12,477 nucleotides of DNA from CAWACC01 sp964390695. GTDB taxonomy: Bacteria; Chlamydiota; Chlamydiia; Chlamydiales; Parachlamydiaceae. The stretch spans positions 1-12,477 of the forward strand of contig CAYMKI010000095.1 of the NCBI GenBank assembly GCA_964390695.1, read 5' to 3'. Under the pieces are notes generated by a model that saw nothing but the letters and a program-made list of their open reading frames with translations, did no database searches and was not told where the DNA came from. This document shows positions 1 through 5,812 of this stretch, piece after piece (within the stretch, counting starts at the first letter, position 1; every line of letters begins with the position of its first letter). The translations under genes were made by a program, and so were the position numbers.

Positions 1-729
1 TACCTGTACCGACCATTTCCAACTGCCATTGTATTTAGCGGAATTAAACCACACCGGTCCGGTCAAGATGCTGATATCTGGTGTAAAGTAATAGTAGATG
101 CCGACTCCCCCACCCCCGATGGTATTTTTTCCAGAAGCATAGTCAGCGCAAAGAACCCACTTAAAGTAGTCTTTGTCATCGCAGTATTTGGCTGGGCAAA
201 AGGAGTGCTGATAGGAGACCATAAAGCCTTGGCGGTTTTTACCCATGCAGCGATTGCCGGAAAATCCCCCTAGGCACAAGCGCCCGCCGCCCAAAGCAGA
301 GGGTAAAGTTTTTCCGAGGACGACATCGACGATATTTTGATTGGTACGTTCATGGCCATGATAGCGAGTGCCTGCATTGAAAAATCCGACTTTTATCGCC
401 GGGGCATGGCAGAACAATTTGTCTTCGGCAATGGCAGCTCCCATATTGAAATACAAGGGGTCATCGGTTCCGCCTAAATAGTCTACACCGGTTTCGATGC
501 TGATATCACGCCAACTGAAGATGCCCACTTCAAAACCCGAATCGAAGGGCAATGAGGATCCATGCCCTCGCTTATTGAAGACGGTAAAATAATTGTCTTC
601 ATCAAGATGCCCTGTGCCTGTGGAGTACACATCTGTTGTGCAGACTGTCCAAAAGACAGAACTTGGTGTTGCTTCTAGCATTGATAAAGTACTGATCAAT
701 ACAACCAAAAGGGTTAAAATATGTTTCAT
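1..729 (-). CDS. Secreted, probably beta-barrel outer-membrane protein (C-terminus cut by window edge)
   Basis: This frame is open from an ATG at 729-727 to the window edge, giving 243 codons; the C-terminus is missing. Residues 1-20 form a signal peptide (MKH, then a hydrophobic run ending near LEA). The mature part is rich in Gly, Tyr, Phe and Trp, with alternating polar and apolar residues and short Gly/Asn/Asp turns. Segments such as DYASGKN, GGGGVGIYYYFTPDISILTGP and a Trp-rich end suggest amphipathic strands of an outer-membrane barrel. The mature part has seven cysteines, which fits the disulfide-linked envelope of chlamydiae. A ribosome binding site (AAGGA, minus strand) lies about 8 bases before the start. 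The gene follows the lipoprotein gene at 749-943 after 19 bp, so the two are probably co-transcribed. Function (porin or other) is unknown; the family is not named here. Codon-by-codon translation found no stop. Confidence 0.75.
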   Translation of the reverse strand, partial: MKHILTLLVVLISTLSMLEATPSSVFWTVCTTDVYSTGTGHLDEDNYFTVFNKRGHGSSLPFDSGFEVGIFSWRDISIETGVDYLGGTDDPLYFNMGAAIAEDKLFCHAPAIKVGFFNAGTRYHGHERTNQNIVDVVLGKTLPSALGGGRLCLGGFSGNRCMGKNRQGFMVSYQHSFCPAKYCDDKDYFKWVLCADYASGKNTIGGGGVGIYYYFTPDISILTGPVWFNSAKYNGSWKWSVQV

Positions 730-748
730 GTAAATTTTTCCTTAAGTT

Positions 749-943
749 TTAGTTTTTGTTGAGAGGCGTCCTTTGAAATAAGGGGGCATGCTGGTAGAGA
801 TGTGCGTTTTTTTGAACCTCATGCGAATATTCCATAGGATAATCATATTCTATGATCGGATCGCAGTAAACATCCTGCTTTGCTCGTTTTGAACACCCTA
901 CAGTTATACTACACAGGAGAAGCCATACGATTAAGAGTCTCAT
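749..943 (-). CDS. Small predicted lipoprotein, 64 aa
   Basis: The protein starts MRLL, has a hydrophobic stretch to about residue 15, then T-V-G-C with Cys17. This is a serviceable though not canonical lipobox (Thr instead of Leu at -3). The mature part is about 48 residues, rich in Tyr, His and Asn, with a second Cys at 27; no domain is recognisable. A good ribosome binding site (TAAGGA, minus strand) lies about 7 bases before the ATG. It sits 19 bp upstream of the outer-membrane protein gene on the same strand, so it is likely the first gene of a two-gene envelope operon. It could be an accessory lipoprotein for that barrel, but this is inference. Its small size makes it easy to miss; the signal peptide and ribosome binding site are the reasons to call it real. 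Confidence 0.62.
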   Translation of the reverse strand: MRLLIVWLLLCSITVGCSKRAKQDVYCDPIIEYDYPMEYSHEVQKNAHLYQHAPLFQRTPLNKN

Positions 944-1027
944 GTCTTAGTTCCTTAATTTATGCTTAGGCATTGAGCTGTATATTAAAAAATATAAATA
1001 TTTTTTTAAAGGTATTTATCTGTACTT

Positions 1028-1056
1028 TTGATAGATTTGAGGTAGTTAGATATCAC
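1028..1056 (+). promoter_or_regulatory. Candidate sigma-70/sigma-66-type promoter for the methyltransferase gene
   Basis: TTGATA (1028-1033, 5 of 6 to consensus) is followed by exactly 17 bases and TATCAC (1051-1056, 4 of 6). Transcription would start near 1063. That gives a leader of about 218 bases to the preferred ATG at 1281, carrying the whole inserted element. Confidence 0.5.
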
Positions 1057-1104
1057 AATAATAAAGCAGGTTTATGAGCATAATTCCGATCGCCTGGAAT
1101 TTCT

Positions 1105-1113
1105 CCTGTGGCA
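1105..1113. repeat. Left copy of 9-bp target-site duplication
   Basis: CCTGTGGCA lies immediately before the left terminal inverted repeat, which begins at 1114. An identical copy lies immediately after the right terminal repeat. An exact 9-bp direct repeat abutting both ends is the signature of transposase-mediated insertion. Confidence 0.82.
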
Positions 1114-1141
1114 CAGCAATTCCCGCTAAAAAAAATCACGA

Positions 1142-1156
1142 GCCCCAGAATGGGGC
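1142..1156. repeat. Perfect 6-bp hairpin with GAA loop inside the MITE
   Basis: GCCCCA, GAA, TGGGGC: a perfect six-base-pair stem with a three-base loop. It is not followed by a T run, so it is not a terminator. It is the left internal palindrome of the inserted element. Confidence 0.7.
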
Positions 1157-1168
1157 GAAAGAGCGTAG

Positions 1169-1209
1169 CCCAGGGGAAGGCGGCCCCGAAGGGGCAACGC
1201 GCCCCTGGG
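1169..1209. repeat. Two-tier hairpin in the core of the MITE
   Basis: The outer stem CCCAGGGG (1169-1176) pairs perfectly with CCCCTGGG (1202-1209). Nested inside is a second perfect hairpin, GCCCC-GAA-GGGGC (1183-1195). The bases between the tiers pair only partly. If transcribed from the upstream promoter this would be a very stable structure in the leader of the methyltransferase mRNA. Confidence 0.7.
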
Positions 1210-1236
1210 TAAAAGATGAATTAGCGGGAATTGCTG

Positions 1237-1245
1237 CCTGTGGCA
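1237..1245. repeat. Right copy of 9-bp target-site duplication
   Basis: CCTGTGGCA immediately follows the right terminal inverted repeat, which ends at 1236. It is identical to 1105-1113. Removing the element and one copy restores a plain leader. Confidence 0.82.
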
Positions 1246-1280
1246 TGTGTTGTCCTAATTACAAAAAGCAGGATGTGGTT

Positions 1281-1967
1281 ATGGCTTCATCGCAAAACAA
1301 CGTATGGTCATATTTAAAAGAGGGGTTGTTGTTTTTGTGGAGATTTATCCATCAGCCCTCTTCAGTCGGAGCTATTTTGCCCAGCTCGGATCGTCTAGCC
1401 AGAGCTTTGGTCAGCCAAATACCGCAAACTTCCTCCTCGCAAAAACGCTATATTCTTGAAGTTGGACCAGGTACAGGGGTTGTCAGTGAAAAAATCCTCA
1501 GATGCATCCGTCCGCAAGATGAACTGCATCTGGTTGAATTCGATCGCGATTTCTGTGCTCAACTCCGAGAAAAATTTGCAAAGGTAGACAATATTAAAAT
1601 TTATGAAGGGTCCATCACGGATTTTGATCCTGAAAAAGACATGCACCTGCCTCCTGATCAGAAGTATGATGCGATAATTTCGAGTTTGCCTTTTAACGCC
1701 TTTGACCAACAGACCGTGGATACAATCCTCTCGAAATATGAACATCTCGTCAGAGAAGGCGGAGGGGTTTCCTACTTCGAATATCTTTTTTTGCCGACGA
1801 TTTCTAAGTTATTTGTAGAAAAAGTAAAAGCTCATCAATTAGATCAACTGCTTGAACTAAAAGATAAATTCTATCGGAAGCATGGAAACACCAAGCAATC
1901 TGTTTGGGTCAATATGCCCCCAGCCCAAATTGTCCATCATACCATTCATAAGAATTCACGAATTTGA
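1281..1967 (+). CDS. SAM-dependent methyltransferase, PmtA-like phospholipid N-methyltransferase
   Basis: This 228-residue protein has a Rossmann-fold methyltransferase core. Motif I is EVGPGTG (60-66), with the acidic VEFD at the end of strand 2 (85-88). The motif IV region SSLPFNAF (134-141) is the form seen in phospholipid N-methyltransferases and their rRNA adenine dimethylase relatives. The N-terminal stretch RFIHQPSSVGAILPSS (21-36) also fits bacterial PmtA-type proteins, which methylate phosphatidylethanolamine towards phosphatidylcholine at the membrane. The frame is open from an ATG at 1074, but I chose 1281: it has AGGA with 7-base spacing (1270-1273), and the upstream 69 codons are largely the inserted element. 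It appears to be a single-gene unit with its own promoter at 1028-1056. Substrate is not proved; a small-molecule or RNA target is possible. Confidence 0.75.
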   Translation: MASSQNNVWSYLKEGLLFLWRFIHQPSSVGAILPSSDRLARALVSQIPQTSSSQKRYILEVGPGTGVVSEKILRCIRPQDELHLVEFDRDFCAQLREKFAKVDNIKIYEGSITDFDPEKDMHLPPDQKYDAIISSLPFNAFDQQTVDTILSKYEHLVREGGGVSYFEYLFLPTISKLFVEKVKAHQLDQLLELKDKFYRKHGNTKQSVWVNMPPAQIVHHTIHKNSRI

Positions 1968-2146
1968 AGCAACTCTATATTTTATTTTTCACCCCATAAT
2001 GACTTTTTAAGTTGAATCCGTCTTTTGATTTGCGGTAAAATAACCTTCCTGCATGAGATGCATTTTTCCGGGGTAACGCTTGTTAAATCTTTGTATCCCA
2101 AGGAAGTATTTCCTGCAGAATGTAAATTAATATAAGATGTCGGAAT

Positions 2147-3856
2147 ATGTCAGATAAACCAAATGCTATGCATACCTTGGGTATAGAGTTGAGTGCCGCG
2201 TGTCTGCGCGCAGCAGAGCTTTCTTTTCAAAAAGGAAAGCCTTGTCTGACGCGAGTCTTTGAATTGCAGCGTGAGCTCAATGTCCCTACGCCTGCTGAGG
2301 CGCCCTTCCCCCTAAATGACGCCTTGCGCGAGTCCCTGCAAAAGAACCTGATCGTATCGTGCTTAAATGGCGATGAAGTGCTCATCCGGCCTCTGGAGAT
2401 AAAATTAAAAAAAGAAGCCGAAATCGATGCCGTGCTGGCTTTTCAGTGCGAGCCTTTACTCCCTTATCCCATTGAAAATGGCGTTGTCGATAAAATTAAG
2501 TTGTCAGAACTGCAGGATGGCAGCTTGCTGACGGTGCTGGCTGCAAGAAAAGATCACCTTCAGCATCATCTTGAAGCTTGGAAGAGAATGGATATAGAGC
2601 CCGAGGTTGTTTCATGCTCTCCTGCTGCTTTGGCGGCATTTAGCCAGCATTTTTCCCCTGCTGAATCTTCACAGCTGGTATTGCATATCGGAGAGGCTTC
2701 TACCTTGTGCATTCTCACTCATCATGGTTGTTTACAGGCAGCGTTGAATATCAATACAGGCACTCAGAGCCTTATGCAGGCATTCGAAAAAGATCTTGGA
2801 AGCTCTCCAGCGATTCGACCGGCTGAATTCCGTTCCTTAAATTTTTTGGAGATATCCAAGGAAGAGCTTCCGCAACTGTGCTTGGCTGTAGAACATCTCC
2901 GCCTGGAAGTTGTCAGAACGGTTTATGCACTCTGCAAGCAAACTAAAGGCGGTGAAGTCACGCTCCTGCTGGCTACGGGAGAAGGTGCGGCATTGAAAAA
3001 CTTGACACAGGCCTTATGCCAAAGCTTACATAAGAATATCCACAGCCCGGCACCCGATGCTTTATTTAATATCGAGGTGCAAGAATTGCAGCGGTATGCT
3101 CTGCCTATTGGTGCAGCTTTGATGGCCCTGCCGAATTACAAGCAGGCTATCAATTTCCGCCAGCATGAATTTGCTTATCCTTATCCTTGGAAGCGCTATA
3201 AACAACCCCTTGCTTTCTACTTAGGACTGTGCGCTAGCTTGGCTTTGTTTTTTTATCTGATGTCCTCAGCTTATATAGGCTACCGTGAAGATCAGCTGCG
3301 TCAGCAATATGCTGACCTCCTGCAATTTATGCATAAGCCTTACGTGGAATTTGAACGAGAATACGCAACCAAGACGGCAGGTAAAACTACCGTTGAGCAA
3401 GGAGAAGTGGCCGATATCAAATCCCTCACACAAAAAGATATCGTGGAGCGCTTGCAATACTTAGACAAAGAGATGCAGTCTACTCCTTACTATTACCCCT
3501 TGATGCCAAATGTGCCCACCGTCAGCGATGTTTTGGCTTGGCTGTCTACACATCCCAATGTGGTGGCCAAAGACCCCAAAACCGGGACCGTGAAGCCTTT
3601 GCTGGAAATCGAAAATTTAAATTACGCGATGATCAAACGCCCTGATCAAACTAAAAAACAGGAAAAATACCAGGTCAAAGTCGAAATCGAATTTAGCAGC
3701 CCGACACCCAAATTAGCGCGCGAGTTTCATGATGCCCTGATCGCGCCCAATGCTTTTGTGGACCCTAAAGGAGAGGTCAAGTGGAGTACGAACAGAGGCT
3801 TGTATCGAGCTTCGTTTTTTTTAAAAGACAAGACGGTCTATCCATCGTCTTCGTAA
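2147..3856 (+). CDS. PilM-PilN fusion / GspL-like inner-membrane platform protein
   Basis: Residues 1-330 read like PilM, the actin-fold cytoplasmic protein of type IV pili. They show LGIELSAACLRAAEL (11-25), RPLEIKL...LLPYPIE (81-110, compare the PilM 'Rp...yiPfpleev' region), phosphate-2-like VLHIGEAS (178-185), adenosine-type LLLATGEGAAL (273-283) and LPIGAALMAL (319-328). Next come INFRQHEF (335-342), resembling the PilN N-terminal motif that binds PilM, a transmembrane helix (about 354-376) and a periplasmic region with a coiled coil and ferredoxin-like strands (about 485-516). About 345 plus 224 residues equals PilM plus PilN joined, the architecture of GspL. The usual Asp of phosphate 2 is His180, so ATP turnover is doubtful. 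The 5' signal is weak: no good ribosome binding site precedes 2147, and ATG 2168 is an alternative. It is first in an operon with the genes at 3869 and 4495. From memory it corresponds to chlamydial CT646. Confidence 0.75.
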   Translation: MSDKPNAMHTLGIELSAACLRAAELSFQKGKPCLTRVFELQRELNVPTPAEAPFPLNDALRESLQKNLIVSCLNGDEVLIRPLEIKLKKEAEIDAVLAFQCEPLLPYPIENGVVDKIKLSELQDGSLLTVLAARKDHLQHHLEAWKRMDIEPEVVSCSPAALAAFSQHFSPAESSQLVLHIGEASTLCILTHHGCLQAALNINTGTQSLMQAFEKDLGSSPAIRPAEFRSLNFLEISKEELPQLCLAVEHLRLEVVRTVYALCKQTKGGEVTLLLATGEGAALKNLTQALCQSLHKNIHSPAPDALFNIEVQELQRYALPIGAALMALPNYKQAINFRQHEFAYPYPWKRYKQPLAFYLGLCASLALFFYLMSSAYIGYREDQLRQQYADLLQFMHKPYVEFEREYATKTAGKTTVEQGEVADIKSLTQKDIVERLQYLDKEMQSTPYYYPLMPNVPTVSDVLAWLSTHPNVVAKDPKTGTVKPLLEIENLNYAMIKRPDQTKKQEKYQVKVEIEFSSPTPKLAREFHDALIAPNAFVDPKGEVKWSTNRGLYRASFFLKDKTVYPSSS

Positions 3857-3868
3857 AAGGTGATAATT

Positions 3869-4489
3869 ATGTTTTCAAATATTCCGCAGTCGCGTTTGGT
3901 GCTCTATATTTTGGCTGCAGGCTTAATACCCTTCCTGTTTGCGGTCTTCTATCTATCTAATCGCTTGCATGAGGTCTCCGGGATAGAATCTATGATAGCC
4001 AACCTGGGGGAACAAGCCTACGTGCGTGAAAAAAAACAAGCCCTAAACATAGCTGTCAAAAACAACTACAGAGATGCAGACCATTTTTACATAGATAAGC
4101 AATTAGAGACCTTATCTTTTCTGGAGAATGAGATTGAAAGCCTGCAGAAAGTTTCCAGCAATAAGAATTTTCCCGACGATGAGAACATCAAAAAACGCCT
4201 GGAATTTCTGACGAATAATAACAACATGGTTTTTACCGAAGGCGTGGTGCAGTCTAATCCGCTATTCCAAGAAACCACCGAAACGTTGGTCCATCCGGTA
4301 GAGGTGAATGTCAAGGACATCCGCGCGATCTTAGCCAAGATAGAAGGCACCCACATAGGACAAGAGTCCCCGGGATCTAACCGTCCGCAATTGATAATTT
4401 TGGATTTCAAGCTCGAAAAGAAGCATATGACGGACAAAAATGAGATTTTTAACTTAAATCTTAAATTACTAAAAAGAGAGTTCTTGTAG
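3869..4489 (+). CDS. PilO/GspM-like inner-membrane protein
   Basis: The 206-residue protein has a short cytoplasmic start, one transmembrane helix (about 10-29), a helical, probably coiled-coil stretch (about 35-95) and a C-terminal domain whose strand-helix-strand-strand pattern (VEVNVKDIRAILAKI, then LIILDFKLEK and FNLNLKLLKR) suits the ferredoxin-like fold of PilO and GspM. Length also matches PilO. I start at ATG 3869 because AAGGTGA (3857-3863) sits 5 bases before it. A GTG at 3860 in the same frame would add three residues but lies inside that ribosome binding site. It begins 12 bp after the PilM-PilN fusion, the pilMNO order. It probably pairs with the fusion protein to form the periplasmic part of an alignment platform. 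Direct sequence similarity is weak, so the assignment rests on topology, size and position. Compare CT647. Confidence 0.62.
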   Translation: MFSNIPQSRLVLYILAAGLIPFLFAVFYLSNRLHEVSGIESMIANLGEQAYVREKKQALNIAVKNNYRDADHFYIDKQLETLSFLENEIESLQKVSSNKNFPDDENIKKRLEFLTNNNNMVFTEGVVQSNPLFQETTETLVHPVEVNVKDIRAILAKIEGTHIGQESPGSNRPQLIILDFKLEKKHMTDKNEIFNLNLKLLKREFL

Positions 4490-4494
4490 CTGAG

Positions 4495-5778
4495 ATGGTT
4501 ATGAATAAATATTATGTGCATATCTTACTCGTATTATTAGCCTGCGTGTTATCCTCTTGCGCACCCAAGTCGCAAGAAAGCAAGCTTGTAAGCCTTAATT
4601 TAATCGACCGCGAAGGAACGTCTGAGACTATCACGAGTACGGAACGGTTGAAAAAATATGAAAATGCCGATTTCATGGCAAACCAACCTTACCAAAAAGT
4701 TTTGCGCGTCTATAGTCGCAATAACAAAGGCGAAAATCCGGCGTATGTCACGAGCTATCACCCAAACGGACAGGTGCACCAATATCTAGAAGTGCTCAAC
4801 GGAAGGGCTTTCGGAGCCTATGAAGAATGGTATCCTAACGGTGAACAAAAGATAGCGGCTACGATTATTGGAGGTGAACCGGATGTCACCACGGCAGCTC
4901 AGAAGACGTGGCTATTCGAGGGGATCTGTTATGTGTGGGATGAACAGGGCAATCTGCAAGCGGAAATCCCTTATGTCAAAGGAGTCTTGGATGGTATTTC
5001 TACCTACTATCATCCCAATGGAAAAGTGGCTAAAAGCGTGCCTTTCACCAATGACCAAATCCACGGCACCTATAATGCGTTTTCCCCGGAAGGGAACTTG
5101 TTGATGATTTCAGAATACAATCGAGGAGTGCTTGAAGGCCCTAGCCTCTTATATAGGACAGATGGACAAATCAGCGCAGAGGAAATGTTTTGCGAGGGGC
5201 TTCTGATGGAGGGACGCTATTATGACGCACAAAAGAACATCTCCTCAGAAATCAAAGACGGCAGCGGTTATCGAACGGTTTTTCAAGAGGAATACGTCGC
5301 TGAATTGCAAGAATTCCGCCACGGGAAAATGGAAGGCTTGGTGCAGGTCTTCAACCCCAAAAAACAGCTAAAAAGAATATACCATATAAAAGATAGCCTC
5401 AAACAAGGTGAAGAAATAGAGTATTACTCCCTGCCAAAGAACTCCACTAAGCTTATACCCAAAATATCCATCAACTGGGTCGACAACAAAATTCAGGGTT
5501 TAGTAAAAACGTGGTATCAAAATGGTGTTCAAGAAAGTCAGCGCGAAATGAGCCAGAATGCTAAAAATGGCGTGGCGACGGCATGGTATAAAGATGGCAG
5601 CCTGATGTTGTTAGAGGAATATGACCGCAACAAATTGATGCGCGGCGAATACTATCGCAAAGGGGAAAAAGTACCCGTTTCCGTTATCAACAAAGGCAAA
5701 GGCATCGCTACCCTATTTGATGGCGATGGAAATTTTATGCGCAAAGTAAATTACATCAGCGGAATGCCGCTGGATTAA
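4495..5778 (+). CDS. Lipoprotein with YwqK/MORN-2-type repeats
   Basis: A signal peptide (residues 4-21) ends in the lipobox L-S-S-C (Cys22). The 427-residue protein then carries repeated units with Tyr/Trp-x-x-(N/D/E)-G followed by a strand: YHPNG (88-92), WYPNG (112-116), VWDEQG (147-152), YYHPNG (171-176), AFSPEG (195-200), YRTDG (220-224), WYQNG (340-344), WYKDG (364-368) and LFDGDG (407-412), often ending in a G-x-x-x-W/Y stretch. This is the pattern of the YwqK (MORN_2) family. Such repeats form beta-hairpin arrays that bind proteins or lipids; no enzyme activity is implied. It starts 5 bp after the PilO-like gene, where pilus operons carry the lipoprotein gene pilP. ATG 4501 is an alternative start that keeps the lipobox. 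Compare CT648. It is probably a periplasm-facing partner of the platform, but that role is inference. Confidence 0.75.
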   Translation: MVMNKYYVHILLVLLACVLSSCAPKSQESKLVSLNLIDREGTSETITSTERLKKYENADFMANQPYQKVLRVYSRNNKGENPAYVTSYHPNGQVHQYLEVLNGRAFGAYEEWYPNGEQKIAATIIGGEPDVTTAAQKTWLFEGICYVWDEQGNLQAEIPYVKGVLDGISTYYHPNGKVAKSVPFTNDQIHGTYNAFSPEGNLLMISEYNRGVLEGPSLLYRTDGQISAEEMFCEGLLMEGRYYDAQKNISSEIKDGSGYRTVFQEEYVAELQEFRHGKMEGLVQVFNPKKQLKRIYHIKDSLKQGEEIEYYSLPKNSTKLIPKISINWVDNKIQGLVKTWYQNGVQESQREMSQNAKNGVATAWYKDGSLMLLEEYDRNKLMRGEYYRKGEKVPVSVINKGKGIATLFDGDGNFMRKVNYISGMPLD

Positions 5779-5812
5779 CCCTAAATGTATTCACCTATTA
5801 CAAGGAGCCTCT

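Larger units (their letters stand above)
1114..1236. mobile_element. MITE-like element, 123 bp, 16-bp terminal inverted repeats
   Basis: CAGCAATTCCCGCTAA (1114-1129) is repeated as its exact reverse complement at 1221-1236, and both ends are flanked by the 9-bp direct repeat CCTGTGGCA. The element has no room for a transposase, so it is a non-autonomous, MITE-like insertion that would have been moved in trans. The interior is much more GC-rich than its surroundings and holds two strong hairpins (1142-1156 and 1169-1209), each with a GAA triloop. A 9-bp duplication is found with several families (for example IS1, some IS4 and IS5 relatives); the parent family cannot be told from this sequence. 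Element plus one target copy is 132 bp, a multiple of three, so it adds an open 44-codon stretch in the frame beginning at 1074. Confidence 0.8.
944..1280. other. Divergent intergenic region with promoter and inserted palindromic element
   Basis: This 337-bp stretch separates the minus-strand envelope pair from the plus-strand methyltransferase gene. It contains a very AT-rich part (about 975-1020, runs of A and T) that probably carries the minus-strand promoter, although no clear hexamer pair stands out there. It also contains a plus-strand promoter (1028-1056) and a GC-rich inserted element (1114-1236). An ATG at 1074 opens a frame continuous with the methyltransferase, but most of that extension is the inserted element. 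Confidence 0.6.

Noticed and set aside
1074..1280. N-terminal extension of the methyltransferase from ATG 1074
   Set aside because: Most of it is the inserted element and its target duplication. A better ribosome binding site precedes ATG 1281, and the family fold begins there.
2050..2067. Hairpin TGCAT-GAG-ATGCA followed by five T, as a terminator of the methyltransferase gene
   Set aside because: The stem is only five mostly weak pairs and lies 83 bases after the stop; too weak to call.
2101..2114. AGGAA-GTAT-TTCCT inverted repeat before the PilM-like gene
   Set aside because: Five-bp arms arise often by chance; no promoter element fits around it.
2131..2136. TATAAG as the -10 box of the PilM-like operon, implying a nearly leaderless mRNA
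   Set aside because: No acceptable -35 hexamer 16-18 bases upstream; not enough to annotate.
3860..3868. GTG start for the PilO-like gene
   Set aside because: The GTG is part of the ribosome binding site AAGGTGA that serves ATG 3869.
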